The notes: generated from the letters alone by a model not told the origin. Shown: positions 8,251 to 17,269, counted from the first letter of the stretch. The stretch is 64,000 nt of DNA from Actinocatenispora sp963805605 (GCA_963805605.1 CAWDUX010000002.1:2232001-2296000); one strand, 5' to 3'. Numbers and translations: made by a program.

Positions 8251-8818
8251 AGCGGGCCTCACCCCGAAGGCCGTGGTGGACGCCGCCGTCGACATCCTCG
8301 ACCGGGACGGCACCGACGCGCTGACCCTGGCCGCGGTGGCCATCCGTACCGGTGTCGCCACCCCCTCGCTGTACAAGCACGTGCAGGGCCTCACCGAGCT
8401 ACGCACCCTGATCGGCGCACGGGTGCTCGACGAGCTGGCCGACCGGTGCGCCGATGCGGTGATGGGGCGCAGCGGAGACGACGCGCTGGCCGCACTACTG
8501 CTCGCCTACCGCGACTACGCGCTGGATCATCCGCACCGGTACGCCGCGCTGCCGCAACGCCCCGACCCCGACCCTCGGGTGGCCCGGGCCGGCGACCGGG
8601 CCGTCGCGGTGTTCCTCGCCGTGCTGCGCGGATACGACGTGACCGGCCCGGCGGCCATCCACGTCACCCGTGGCCTGCGGGCCGCGGCACACGGTTTCGT
8701 CACGCTGGAGATCGGTGGCGGTTTCGGGCTACCGGAGACGCTGGACGACAGCTACCGCCAGCTGGTCGCGATGCTGACCGTCGGGCTGCACGCGCACCTC
8801 GCCGGCCGTCCGGACTGA
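8243..8818 (+). CDS. TetR/AcrR-family regulator (WHG-type C-domain)
   Basis: A 191-aa repressor. The N-terminal helix-turn-helix reads LTLAAVAIRTGVATPSLYKH, the usual TetR recognition region. The C-terminal part (LLLAYRDYALDHPHRYAALP...) resembles the WHG ligand-binding domain. The GTG at 8243 overlaps the end of the hydrolase gene. The likely target is the GCTAAT-CGC-ATTAGC palindrome in the hydrolase promoter, making this an autoregulated two-gene unit. Ligand unknown. Confidence 0.88.
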   Translation: MPRAGLTPKAVVDAAVDILDRDGTDALTLAAVAIRTGVATPSLYKHVQGLTELRTLIGARVLDELADRCADAVMGRSGDDALAALLLAYRDYALDHPHRYAALPQRPDPDPRVARAGDRAVAVFLAVLRGYDVTGPAAIHVTRGLRAAAHGFVTLEIGGGFGLPETLDDSYRQLVAMLTVGLHAHLAGRPD

Positions 8819-8944
8819 CTCGCTGCCGTGCCATCCACCGCCGCACCGCCGCACCGCACCGCAGCGCAAGCAGGTCGACCTACCTCCGACACATGGTAGT
8901 GCTGTCTAACGAAATCTAAGGATCCTGGTAGACGAAGCGATACG

Positions 8945-10144
8945 GTGCAAGACGTGGATCCGGTACGCAACCCGTACGCGCCGGGCGCCGGGCAACGACC
9001 TCCCGAGCTGGCCGGCCGGGAACGCGAGGTCGCCACCTTCGACGTGGTGCTCGAACGGGTCGCCCGCGGCCGGCCGGAACGCAGCCTGGTGCTCACCGGT
9101 CTGCGCGGGGTCGGCAAGACAGTGCTGCTCAACGCGCTGCGCAGCCAGGCGATCGGCCGCCTCTGGGGTACCGGCAAGATCGAGGCCAGGCCGGATCAGG
9201 AGCTGCGCCGCCCGCTGTCGGCCGCGCTGCACATGGCGGTACGCGAACTTGCCTCCCGGCACCGCGCGCCGGAGAGGATCGACAAGTTCCTTGGCGTACT
9301 GAAGGCGTTCGCGCTGCGGGCCAACGCGCCGGGCACGAAGCTGCGGGACCACTGGCAGCCGGGGATCGACGTACCAGCCGCGACCGGCCGGGCCGACTCC
9401 GGTGACATCGAGATCGACCTGGTGGAGCTGTTCACCGACGCGGCGGCGATCGCCACCGACGTGGGCACCGGCATCGCGATCTTCCTGGACGAGATGCAGG
9501 ACATCGGCCCGGCGGACGCGTCCGCGCTGTGCGCGGCCTGCCATGAGCTGTCCCAGTCGGGGGCGCCGCTGATCGTGGTCGGTGCGGGTCTGCCGCACCT
9601 GCCGGCGGTGCTGTCGGCGTCCAAGTCGTACTCGGAACGGCTGTTCCGCTACACCCGGATCGACCGGCTGGACCAGAGCGCGGCGGACCGTGCGCTGACC
9701 GCGCCGGCCGCCCGGGAGAACGTACGGTTCGAGCCCGACGCACTGGCCGCGCTGTACGAGATGTCCGGCGGATACCCGTACTTCGTGCAGGCGTACGGCA
9801 AGGCCACCTGGGACCATGCACCCCGCTCGCCGGTGACCGTCGCGGACGTACGGGTAGCCGGGCCGGAGGCGCAGGCGGAGCTGGCCGTCGGTTTCTTCGG
9901 TTCCCGGTACGAGCGCGCCACCCCGGCGGAGCGGGAGTACATGCGCGGCATGGCGGAGCTGTGTGCGGTGGAGGGGCCGGTGAACACCGCGGACATCGCG
10001 AAGGCGCTGGGGCGCCGGCCGTCGAGCCTCTCGCCGGCACGGGACGCGCTGATCAAGAAGGGGCTGATCTATTCGGGCGAGCGCGGCACGGTGTCGTTCA
10101 CCGTCCCGCACTTCGCCCGCTACCTGCGCGCCCAGCCGGCCTGA
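8945..10144 (+). CDS. AAA/ORC1-like ATP-binding protein
   Basis: A 399-aa ATPase of the ORC1/CDC6-like AAA type common in actinobacteria. Walker A is TGLRGVGKTVLL (around residue 60) and Walker B is AIFLDEMQDI. The C-terminal part has a winged-helix look (NTADIAKALGRRPSSLSPAR). No other effector domain is visible. The GTG at 8945 is used here; GTG 8954 is a close alternative. It stands alone, 126 bp after the TetR gene. Such proteins are often linked to DNA or to conflict systems, but nothing here shows which. Confidence 0.82.
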   Translation: MQDVDPVRNPYAPGAGQRPPELAGREREVATFDVVLERVARGRPERSLVLTGLRGVGKTVLLNALRSQAIGRLWGTGKIEARPDQELRRPLSAALHMAVRELASRHRAPERIDKFLGVLKAFALRANAPGTKLRDHWQPGIDVPAATGRADSGDIEIDLVELFTDAAAIATDVGTGIAIFLDEMQDIGPADASALCAACHELSQSGAPLIVVGAGLPHLPAVLSASKSYSERLFRYTRIDRLDQSAADRALTAPAARENVRFEPDALAALYEMSGGYPYFVQAYGKATWDHAPRSPVTVADVRVAGPEAQAELAVGFFGSRYERATPAEREYMRGMAELCAVEGPVNTADIAKALGRRPSSLSPARDALIKKGLIYSGERGTVSFTVPHFARYLRAQPA

Positions 10145-10157
10145 CCGCCCGTCACCG

Positions 10158-10763
10158 TCACTGCGTGAGGACGCGGACCTCGCCCTTACCGAGCTGGTAC
10201 GACATGCCCACCACCGCGCACCGGCCGGTGGTCACCGCCGAGGCCAGCACCTCGGAACGGCTCACCAGCTCGTCGGTGGTGCGGCGGACGTGCACGTCGA
10301 CGATGTCGTCCAGGTCGTCGATGTGGCGGGTTGCGGCCAGCCGAACACTCGGCACCACGGAGTCGACCACGGCGCCCAGTTCGCCGCCGGGCCGTTCGCC
10401 GGTACGGACACTGGCGCATGCGGCCTTCACCGCGCCGCAGGCGGTGTGGCCCAGCACCACCACCAGCGGTGTGTTCAGCACGCTCACCGCGTACTCGATG
10501 CTGCCCAGCGCATCCCGGCTGGCCGTGTAGCCGACGGCGCGCACCACGAACAGGTCGCCCAGGCCGCGGTCGAAGACGATCTCCGGAGCGACCCGGGAGT
10601 CGGCGCAACCGAGGACGACGGCGAACGGGAACTGTCCGTCGGTGAGTTCGGCCCGGTGGCCGGCGTCCTGATGCGGGTGGACCCGGGCGCCGGTGACGAA
10701 GCGTTCGTTGCCCGTACGCAACTCGGCGAGGGCCTCGGCCGGGGACAGGGCGGTGGGGTTCAT
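10158..10763 (-). CDS. Beta-carbonic anhydrase
   Basis: A 201-aa zinc enzyme interconverting CO2 and bicarbonate. Zinc ligands and the catalytic dyad are seen in GCADSRVAPE (Cys, Asp-Arg) and GHTACGAVK (His, Cys). FVVRAVGYTA and GSIEYAV are further beta-class signatures. It is cytosolic with no signal peptide, and converges on the AAA ATPase gene. Bicarbonate supply for carboxylases is the expected role. Confidence 0.94.
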   Translation of the reverse strand: MNPTALSPAEALAELRTGNERFVTGARVHPHQDAGHRAELTDGQFPFAVVLGCADSRVAPEIVFDRGLGDLFVVRAVGYTASRDALGSIEYAVSVLNTPLVVVLGHTACGAVKAACASVRTGERPGGELGAVVDSVVPSVRLAATRHIDDLDDIVDVHVRRTTDELVSRSEVLASAVTTGRCAVVGMSYQLGKGEVRVLTQ

Positions 10764-10881
10764 TCAGCGCTCCGAGAGTGTCGGGATCGTCAGGTACAGC
10801 TATCTCTGAGTCTGGCCCACCGGAGGCGGTGCGGCGCCCCCGGGCGACGTCTGCGCAGGTGGGCGGGTTGTGGTGGGGCGA

Positions 10882-10897
10882 TGATTCACGTGAAACA
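10882..10897. promoter_or_regulatory. parS-like ParB-binding site
   Basis: TGATTCACGTGAAACA differs from the bacterial parS consensus TGTTTCACGTGAAACA at one of 16 positions. It lies in the 157-bp gap between the carbonic anhydrase and kinase genes. Chromosomal parS sites cluster around oriC in actinobacteria, which fits dnaB and the DnaA-box clusters nearby. No other close match was noticed in the window. Confidence 0.65.
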
Positions 10898-10920
10898 TCC
10901 ACCCGGGGCCTGGTGGATGG

Positions 10921-11808
10921 TCAACTGAGTTGTCGGGCCGCGTCCAGTACGTCCTCGCGGTAGCCGGCGCCGAGCATCGCGGTGTGGGCGAGCAGTACGT
11001 ACAGCTGGTGCAGCGGAATCCGGTCACGCCAGCCGTCGGCCAGCGGCGCGACCTCGTCGTACGCGGCCAGGATGCGCGGCAGGTACGGCGCTCCGCCCCA
11101 CAGGTGCAGCAGGGCCAGGTCGGTCTCCCGGTGCCCGCCGTGTGCGGCCGGATCGACCAGCCACACCCGGTCGGTCGACCAGGCCAGATTCCCCGGCCAC
11201 AGGTCACCGTGCGTACGGGACGGGGGCTCGGCCGGCCCGGCCAGGTCCTCGATGCGGTCCAGGACGAACTCGACGTGGCCGGCATCGGTACCGGTCAGCG
11301 CGCCGTTGTCGACCGATCGTCGCAGGTACGGGCGGAGCCGGCGGTCGACGAACCAGTCGGCCCACCGGTCACCCGTGGTGTTGTCCAGTGGCAGAGTGCC
11401 CAGGTAGCCGTCGCGCCCTGGGCCGCCGAACTTGTCGGCACCGGCCCGGTGAGTGACGGCCAGTTCCCGGCCGAAGCGCTCGGCTGCCTCCGGCGCAGGG
11501 TCGGCCGCCGGTATCCATTCCAGCGCCAACAGGTCGGCGCTGACCGCGAGCACCTCCGGTACCGGTGCGCCCTGCCCGTCGGCCAGGTCGTCCGCTGCCC
11601 GGAGCCAGTCCAGGCCGGCCGCCTCGACCTCGAAGAAACCTTCGGGCGGGGCCGGGTGCGTCTTGACGAAGACATCACTGCCGTCGTCGAGTGTCAGCCG
11701 TTGCGCCGAGCAGATGGAGCCGCCGGACACCGGGGTTGTCCGGATGCGTTGATGGTGCAGGAATGTGGCGAGATGCTGCGGATGGGTGCGTAGATAGCCG
11801 AGGTCCAC
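10921..11808 (-). CDS. Fructosamine kinase/ketosamine-3-kinase family protein
   Basis: A 295-aa kinase-fold enzyme predicted to phosphorylate ketoamine (fructosamine) adducts so that they fall off proteins, a deglycation repair function. The motifs fit: SICSAQRLTL early, VFVKTH (ATP-contacting Lys), EAAGLDWLRAA, then THGDLWPGN (catalytic Asp) and WLVDPAAHGGHRETDL (metal-binding). Bacterial members may act on ribulosamines as well. Start ATG 11808. The upstream gap to the GNAT gene has a perfect palindrome (GGCACGT-GT-ACGTGCC, 11872-11887) of unknown use. Confidence 0.9.
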   Translation of the reverse strand: MDLGYLRTHPQHLATFLHHQRIRTTPVSGGSICSAQRLTLDDGSDVFVKTHPAPPEGFFEVEAAGLDWLRAADDLADGQGAPVPEVLAVSADLLALEWIPAADPAPEAAERFGRELAVTHRAGADKFGGPGRDGYLGTLPLDNTTGDRWADWFVDRRLRPYLRRSVDNGALTGTDAGHVEFVLDRIEDLAGPAEPPSRTHGDLWPGNLAWSTDRVWLVDPAAHGGHRETDLALLHLWGGAPYLPRILAAYDEVAPLADGWRDRIPLHQLYVLLAHTAMLGAGYREDVLDAARQLS

Positions 11809-11871
11809 GCTCGGACAGCGTACTGGCCCGGCCGGTGGTCCGATGTCCCCGCGTCGGAGCGACCGGTGTCA

Positions 11872-11887
11872 GGCACGTGTACGTGCC
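11872..11887. repeat. Perfect 7+7 palindrome between divergent genes
   Basis: GGCACGT-GT-ACGTGCC sits in the 174-bp gap between the fructosamine kinase and GNAT genes. It may be a regulator site for either divergent gene; no regulator is adjacent. Confidence 0.35.
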
Positions 11888-11982
11888 CCGTATGTTGCCC
11901 TGTGCGGGGCCGTTCGGCCCGTTCTGGGCGTCGCGCCGGTCAAAAAGAGGCGCCGTCGGGGTAGGGGGAGTATGCAGAGGGC

Positions 11983-12522
11983 ATGGCTGATACCGCGACC
12001 GGGAGAAGTACCGATTCGACGACCGAGGTCCGGGCGTTCCGCCCGCTGGACCATCGCGCGTGTAGGGACCTGTGGGCCGAGCTGACCGAGGAGGACCAGC
12101 GCCGGTACAACGATCCGGGTGCCGGCCGGGGCGACCCGGGTGCCGGCTTCGAGCAGTACGTCACTCAGCTTGAGTTGTCCGGCATGTGGGTCGCCGACCA
12201 TGCCGAGGCCGGCGTCATCGGTTTCGTGGGACTGATCCTGCGCGGCCGGCGCGGCGAGGTCGAGCCGATCGTGGTCACGCGACGGTTCCGGGGCGCCGGG
12301 GTCGGCCGGGCGTTGCTGGACCGGGTGGCGGCCGAGGCGCGGCGGCGCAAGCTGCGGCAGCTGTCCATCGCGCCGTCGGCCCGTAACGAGGAGGCGATCC
12401 GGTCCTTCCACCGGGCCGGCTACCAGGTACTACAGCACCTGACTCTCACCCTGGACCTGGCGCAGAGTGGACCGAGCTGGCAGGACGGCATCGATCTGCA
12501 CGGGGTCCGGTTCCAGTACTGA
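11983..12522 (+). CDS. GNAT N-acetyltransferase
   Basis: A 179-aa GCN5-related acetyltransferase. The acetyl-CoA pyrophosphate loop is RRFRGAGVGRALL (Q/R-x-x-G-x-G/A), the preceding beta-4 strand is GEVEPIVV, and FHRAGYQVL gives the usual C-terminal motif. The substrate cannot be predicted. The ATG at 11983 follows a purine-rich stretch (GAGGGC). Confidence 0.86.
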   Translation: MADTATGRSTDSTTEVRAFRPLDHRACRDLWAELTEEDQRRYNDPGAGRGDPGAGFEQYVTQLELSGMWVADHAEAGVIGFVGLILRGRRGEVEPIVVTRRFRGAGVGRALLDRVAAEARRRKLRQLSIAPSARNEEAIRSFHRAGYQVLQHLTLTLDLAQSGPSWQDGIDLHGVRFQY

Positions 12523-12598
12523 CCACGGTGCTGCCGATGCGGTGACACGGCGTGAGATCCGGGCTGGATGCCGGCTTTGTCGTCACGCACCGTACGCC

Positions 12599-12630
12599 GG
12601 CTGTGGGTAACAGCCGAGTTGTCCACAGCC
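12599..12630. promoter_or_regulatory. Inverted pair of DnaA-box-like sites
   Basis: GGCTGTGGGTAAC and GTTGTCCACAGCC form an 11/13 inverted repeat with a 6-bp centre. The right half contains the exact actinobacterial DnaA box TTGTCCACA (12619-12627); the left is TGTGGGTAA. They lie about 50 bp upstream of the DUF4192 gene. Confidence 0.5.
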
Positions 12631-12679
12631 GCGCGCCGGCCAGTTACCGGAACCCGTACCTGGCCCGGACGCTGGCCGC

Positions 12680-13936
12680 ATGTCGCGTGCACCTGCCTTC
12701 GAGAACCTGCCCCACATCACCCTCAGCAGCCCGGGCGAGCTGCTGGCGATGATCCCCTATCTGCTGGGCTTCCACCCCACCGACAGCCTGGTCGCGGTCG
12801 GCCTGCAGGACCGACGGGTCGTCTTCACCTTGCGGCTCGACCTGCCCGGCGCCACCGGGCAGGACCCGCACGACCCGGACCACGACCCGGAGGACCGGCC
12901 GGACCACCTGGAGGACCGGTCGGACCGAGGACCGGAGGACCGGCCGGATCACCCGGAACTCGACCCCCGCGTCGGCACCGCGCTGCCGCCACCCTCGTTC
13001 CGTCTCACCGCCGAGCGTCTGGTGACGACACTCTCGGCGCAGGCGCTGACCACCGTCGTACTCGTCGGGTTCGGCCCGGAAGACCTCGTACGGGACAGCA
13101 GCGCCATGCTCGGTGAGGCAGTGGAGGCAGCCGGACTCGCGCTACTGGACCGGCTGCGTGCGGCCGACGGGCGCTACTGGTCCTACCTGTGCGCCGACCA
13201 GACCTGCTGCCCCCCGTCCGGCACGCCATATTCGACGGAGAGCTCCCGGGTGGCTGCCGAAGCGACCCTGGCCGGGCTGGTCGCACTGCCCGACCGGACC
13301 GAACTGGTCCGTGCGCTCTCCCCGGTACGGGGCGCCGCCCGCCGCGCCATGGACCGGGCCACCCAGCGCGCCGAACTGCGCTGTCAGGCCCTCGTCGATG
13401 CGGCCAACGGCCCGGCCGAGTTCGCCGATCAACTGGTACGTCACGGGGTCGGCGCGGTGCGCTCGGCCATGGACCGGTCCCGCTCGTCCGGCCCCGGCGC
13501 GGGAGCCCCACTCACCGACGACGAGGTCGCCTGGCTCGGTCTCGTATTGGCCTGCGTCGGGGTCCGGGACGAGGCCTGGACCATGGCCGACACCGATGAT
13601 CTGGACCGGCAGCGTGCGCTGTGGACAGACCTCGTACGCCGCGTCGACCGGGACTACCTCCCGGCGCCGGCCGCCCTGCTCGGATTCGTCTGCTGGCGGT
13701 CCGGCGACGGTGCGCTCGCCGGAATCGCGCTGGGACTCGCGCTGGAGGTGGACCCCAGCTATTCGATGGCGCTGCTGCTGTCCCAGGCACTGGCGGCCGG
13801 GCTGCCACCTTCGGCGTGGCATCCCACCGGCACGGACGTCACCGCCAGCGCAGACGTCACCGCGAGCGCGGACGACCCCACCAGCGCAGACGACCCCATC
13901 GGGCCGGCGCGGTCGGACGGACCGGCCCGGCGGTGA
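12680..13936 (+). CDS. DUF4192 domain protein
   Basis: A 418-aa actinobacterial protein of the DUF4192 family, function unknown. Family hallmarks are LSSPGELLAMIPYLLGFHPTDSLVAVGL near the N-terminus (shown in part), YWSYLC and the Cys pair in DQTCCPPSGTPY. Two places look expanded: an Asp/Arg/Pro-rich low-complexity insert around residues 60-95 (DPHDPDHDPEDRPDH) and a C-terminal tail of DVTASAD-like repeats. The ATG at 12680 immediately precedes the conserved region. Confidence 0.85.
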   Translation: MSRAPAFENLPHITLSSPGELLAMIPYLLGFHPTDSLVAVGLQDRRVVFTLRLDLPGATGQDPHDPDHDPEDRPDHLEDRSDRGPEDRPDHPELDPRVGTALPPPSFRLTAERLVTTLSAQALTTVVLVGFGPEDLVRDSSAMLGEAVEAAGLALLDRLRAADGRYWSYLCADQTCCPPSGTPYSTESSRVAAEATLAGLVALPDRTELVRALSPVRGAARRAMDRATQRAELRCQALVDAANGPAEFADQLVRHGVGAVRSAMDRSRSSGPGAGAPLTDDEVAWLGLVLACVGVRDEAWTMADTDDLDRQRALWTDLVRRVDRDYLPAPAALLGFVCWRSGDGALAGIALGLALEVDPSYSMALLLSQALAAGLPPSAWHPTGTDVTASADVTASADDPTSADDPIGPARSDGPARR

Positions 13937-13941
13937 CGGGC

Positions 13942-14853
13942 TCAGCGGCCAGGTCGCTCGGAGCGCTCGAACCCTTCGGAGCGCTCAGCCCCTCCGGCGG
14001 GCGAGGGCTGCGACGGCGTGCTGTCGGAAGAGTCCGATCTGACCCGAGTGGCGCCGGTGTAGACGTTCATCCGGTCCCCGCGCAGGAACCCCACCAGCGT
14101 CATGCCGACCTCCGCGGCCAGATCGACGGCCAGCGTGCTCGGCGCCGACACCGCGGCGAGCACCGGCACGCCGGCCATCGAGGCCTTCTGCACCAGCTCG
14201 AAACTGGCCCGACCGCTGACCATCAGGACGTGCCCGGTCAGCGGCAGCCGGTCGTTGCGTACGGCCCAGCCCACCACCTTGTCCACCGCGTTATGCCGGC
14301 CGACGTCCTCCCGTACGCAGACCGCCTCGCCCGACCCGGTGAACAGTCCCGCCGCATGCAGGCCGCCGGTCCGGTCGAAGACCTGCTGGGTCTCCCGCAG
14401 CCGGTCCGGCAGCCCGGTCAGCAGGTCGCAGCCGATCACCAGGTCGTCGGCGGCCACGGGGTGGCGGCTACGCAGCCGGACCGCGTCGATGCTGGCCTTA
14501 CCGCACATCCCGCAGGAACTGGTGGTGTAGAAGTTGCGGGTCGGATCGACCTCCGGAGCCGGGGTGTCCGCGGAGAGCGTCAGGTCGAGCACGTTGTAGG
14601 TATTGGGCTGGCCGTCCGCGCCGGCGCAGTGGCGTGCGGTCAGGACCTGTCCGGGTTCGCTGATCAACGCCTCGGTGCAGAGAAACCCCATGGCCAGGTC
14701 CGCGTCGTCGCCCGGGGTCCGCATGGTCACGGCCAGCGGTTTCCCGCCCACCCTGATCTCCAGCGGTTCCTCCACCACCAGGGTGTCCGCTCGGCGGGAC
14801 GCCACACCGTCGGTGATCCGTACGATCGGCCGTCGATCTGTCACCCTGCCCAC
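13942..14853 (-). CDS. fdhD: Formate dehydrogenase accessory sulfurtransferase FdhD
   Basis: It transfers sulfur from a cysteine desulfurase to the molybdenum cofactor of formate dehydrogenase. The sulfur-carrying Cys motif is SSCGMCGKAS, and VREDVGRHNAVDKV and VSGRASFELVQKA are family signatures. Start chosen: GTG at 14853 (VGRVTDRRPIVRI), where the family usually begins; an upstream ATG at 14985 would add an unlikely 44 residues. The C-terminal tail of about 25 residues is low complexity. No formate dehydrogenase gene is in the window, but mobA is divergent next door. Confidence 0.93.
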   Translation of the reverse strand: MGRVTDRRPIVRITDGVASRRADTLVVEEPLEIRVGGKPLAVTMRTPGDDADLAMGFLCTEALISEPGQVLTARHCAGADGQPNTYNVLDLTLSADTPAPEVDPTRNFYTTSSCGMCGKASIDAVRLRSRHPVAADDLVIGCDLLTGLPDRLRETQQVFDRTGGLHAAGLFTGSGEAVCVREDVGRHNAVDKVVGWAVRNDRLPLTGHVLMVSGRASFELVQKASMAGVPVLAAVSAPSTLAVDLAAEVGMTLVGFLRGDRMNVYTGATRVRSDSSDSTPSQPSPAGGAERSEGFERSERPGR

Positions 14854-14983
14854 CCGCCCGAGGCTACGCCGGGCCGATCCGTCGCAGTGATCCCCGCCGG
14901 CGATCCCCGGTTCTGGCACCACTGCGAGGTGCCCCGCGCAGTCGAGATGATCGCCGCGGTGCGGTCGGACGTAGTCTCGGAGC

Positions 14984-15676
14984 ATGCCACCACTACCGGG
15001 CTATGCGGCGATCGTGCTCGCCGGTGGCCGGGCACGCAGGATGCAGGGGCTGCACAAGCCTGCTGTTCCGGTGGGTGGTCGGAGCATGCTGTCACGGGTT
15101 CTGGCCGCTGTGGTCGATGCGGCGCCCCGGATAGTGGTGGGGCCGGCGCAGTCGGTCCCGGAGGGCGTACGGATCACCCGCGAGCAGCCCGCCGGTGGTG
15201 GTCCGGTCGCCGCCCTCGCTGCCGGCCTCGCCGTGCTGGACGCCGACTCCACTGCCCTCGCTGCCGGCCTCGCCGCTCCGTCCGCCGGACCCGCCACACT
15301 CGACGACGGGACCGGCGGGGCGGAGGTCATGCCGGTGGAGTTCGTGGCTGTCCTCGCTGCGGATCAACCGTTCCTGACCGGTACGGCAATCGGTGCCCTT
15401 CGGGCGGCGGCGGCCCAGGGTGGTGCCGACGGCGCGGTGTTCGTCGATGGGGACCGCCGACACTACCTGTGCGGCGTCTGGCGGATCGACGCCCTGCACC
15501 GGGGTCTTGCCGCACTGGGTGGACCAGATGGTGCTGCGGTCCGCCAGCTCCTGGCCGCGTTACGCGTCGTACCGGTGCGTCTTGCCGGCCCGCAACCGGC
15601 GCCCTGGTTCGACTGCGATACGGCGGACGATGTCGCATCCGCCGAACGCTTCGTACGCCGAGCCCCGTCGCCGTAG
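14984..15676 (+). CDS. mobA: MobA-like molybdenum cofactor guanylyltransferase
   Basis: A 230-aa nucleotidyltransferase that would attach GMP to molybdopterin. The N-terminal signature is LAGGRARRMQGLHKPAVPVG, ITREQPAGGGPVAALAAGL follows, and the metal-binding LAADQPFL is present. An Ala/Leu-rich internal duplication (ALAAGLAVLD / ALAAGLAAPS) expands the middle. It is divergent from fdhD and followed by a DUF6457 gene, a usual companion, so the three form a molybdenum-cofactor group. Confidence 0.88.
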   Translation: MPPLPGYAAIVLAGGRARRMQGLHKPAVPVGGRSMLSRVLAAVVDAAPRIVVGPAQSVPEGVRITREQPAGGGPVAALAAGLAVLDADSTALAAGLAAPSAGPATLDDGTGGAEVMPVEFVAVLAADQPFLTGTAIGALRAAAAQGGADGAVFVDGDRRHYLCGVWRIDALHRGLAALGGPDGAAVRQLLAALRVVPVRLAGPQPAPWFDCDTADDVASAERFVRRAPSP

Positions 15677-15727
15677 GCAGCTCGGACCGCACCTGAGCCG
15701 CTTCGACAACCGCTACCCGGGAGTGCC

Positions 15728-16111
15728 ATGAAGGACGGCGTGAACGACGACAGGCCCGCCACTGGCCGGCAGAACACCGGCCCGGAGAGGAATCCGGCTG
15801 GCGCCGGCCCGCAGGGCCCGCCCAGTTCCGGGAGTGCCCGCAGCAGTTCCGGGAGCGCAGGCAGTAATGCCAACACCCTGGGACGCTGGACCGAGGCGGT
15901 GACCAGCGCTCTCGGTATCGACGGACCCATCGACCGGGACCTGATCCTCAATCTGACGAAGGATGTGGCGCACGGGGTGGCCAGGCCGGCCGCGCCACTG
16001 ACCGCCTACCTGCTGGGCCTCGCGGTCGGCGCCGGCGCGGATCCGGTGGACTGCGCCGCCCGGCTGTCCCGGATGGCCGGACATTGGGCGGAGCCACCGG
16101 CATCGGGCTGA
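15728..16111 (+). CDS. DUF6457 domain protein
   Basis: A 127-aa protein. The first 48 residues are disordered (Gly/Ser/Pro). The conserved part is LGRWTEAVTSALGI...DLILNLTKDVAHGVARPAAP, with TAYLLGLAVG. DUF6457 is often beside or fused to MobA, so a role linked to molybdenum cofactor is likely but unproven. It starts at ATG 15728, 51 bp after mobA, same strand. Confidence 0.8.
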   Translation: MKDGVNDDRPATGRQNTGPERNPAGAGPQGPPSSGSARSSSGSAGSNANTLGRWTEAVTSALGIDGPIDRDLILNLTKDVAHGVARPAAPLTAYLLGLAVGAGADPVDCAARLSRMAGHWAEPPASG

Positions 16112-16204
16112 GCGATACGAAACCGCGTACGTCACCGGGGGGACCCGGTACGGGCACTGGATAGGGTGGGACCTCCACGGTCGTCCTTGGGAGGAGACAT
16201 CACG

Positions 16205-17269
16205 GTGGGTGAGCAGAACGAGCAACCCGGTAGAGCCGATCCGGGGACACGATCCATCGACGATCCGGGCCGCCCGAGCCTTTTCGAGGATCCCGCCGAC
16301 CGTGATGATCTGCGCGGAAAGGTGGACACAGCGTGGGCGGAATTCCGTACCTCGCTGGAGGCCGCGCTGCCCGCGATGCCCACCGGTGCTCGACTGACAG
16401 TGACGCTCGATCCCACCGCCTCCGGCACCGGGGACGCGGTATACGACGTGGTCGTCCGGCTTCTGTCGGATGCGGATCTGCACGCCGACGCGGTCGGCAA
16501 CGCGGGGCTGCCCGACCAGTACCGGCTCGAACGCACCGCGATCGGTGACCTGGTCGCGCTCGGCTGGTCACCACCGGGTGTGGTCGAGGAGACCGCGGAC
16601 CGGTTCGGCATGCGGGTACCGATGGACGACGCCCCCGCCGTGGCATACGCCATCACCCGGACGCTGCGTGACGTGTACGGGGCGCCGCATCCGGCCTTCC
16701 TGACCTACACGATCACTGGTGACACCGTCGTACCAGCGCTGGCCTCGGCCCGCCCGGTCGCCGCCGGCACCGTGGTGGCGGTCCGTTCCCCGTCGTCGGC
16801 TGTCGCGGTCTCCGGCATTCCGTTGGAGGAGCAGGTCCGCACCGTGGTGGCGGGGCTGCTCAAGACCGACCCCGCCACATTGCAGGTCGACGAGGACGGC
16901 GAGATCAGCGTGCGCGCCGGCTCCGCCATGGTGTTCGTCCGGATCCACGAGAACCCGCAGCTCATCGACGTCTATTCGCCGATCCTGACCGAAGTCGACC
17001 CGAACGAGCGGTTGTACGAGCGGTTGTCCCAGCTGACCCGCCGGATGCCGATCGGCCGGCTCTACTGCACCGACGGCACCGTATGGGCATCGGTGCCGGT
17101 GTTCGGGCGGGACTTCCAGCCGACCCACCTGATGCTGGCGCTGCAGGTGATGACCCGGTTGGCCGACGAGCTGGATGACCGCCTGCAGGACGACTTCGGC
17201 GGCAAACGCTTCTTCGGCGAGGGCGACCGGGCCGGCCCGCGGACCGAACGGACCGGCATGTACCTGTGA
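16205..17269 (+). CDS. YbjN/type III secretion chaperone-like protein
   Basis: A 354-aa soluble protein. The N-terminal half resembles actinobacterial TY-Chap (YbjN-like, chaperone-fold) domains. The C-terminal half has the classic YbjN pattern (LLKTDPATLQVDEDGEISVRAG... VFVRIHENPQLIDVYSPIL ... RLYCTDGTVWASVPVFG, fragments shown). Function is unknown; the fold is that of peptide-binding chaperones. Start chosen: GTG 16205 with AGGAG upstream, rather than the in-frame ATG at 16166, which precedes that ribosome site. Confidence 0.78.
   Translation: MGEQNEQPGRADPGTRSIDDPGRPSLFEDPADRDDLRGKVDTAWAEFRTSLEAALPAMPTGARLTVTLDPTASGTGDAVYDVVVRLLSDADLHADAVGNAGLPDQYRLERTAIGDLVALGWSPPGVVEETADRFGMRVPMDDAPAVAYAITRTLRDVYGAPHPAFLTYTITGDTVVPALASARPVAAGTVVAVRSPSSAVAVSGIPLEEQVRTVVAGLLKTDPATLQVDEDGEISVRAGSAMVFVRIHENPQLIDVYSPILTEVDPNERLYERLSQLTRRMPIGRLYCTDGTVWASVPVFGRDFQPTHLMLALQVMTRLADELDDRLQDDFGGKRFFGEGDRAGPRTERTGMYL

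Noticed and set aside
6559..8406. 615-aa open frame containing the metallophosphoesterase
   Set aside because: The upstream part is antisense to the hydrolase and TetR genes. The family sequence begins only at the ATG at 7368.
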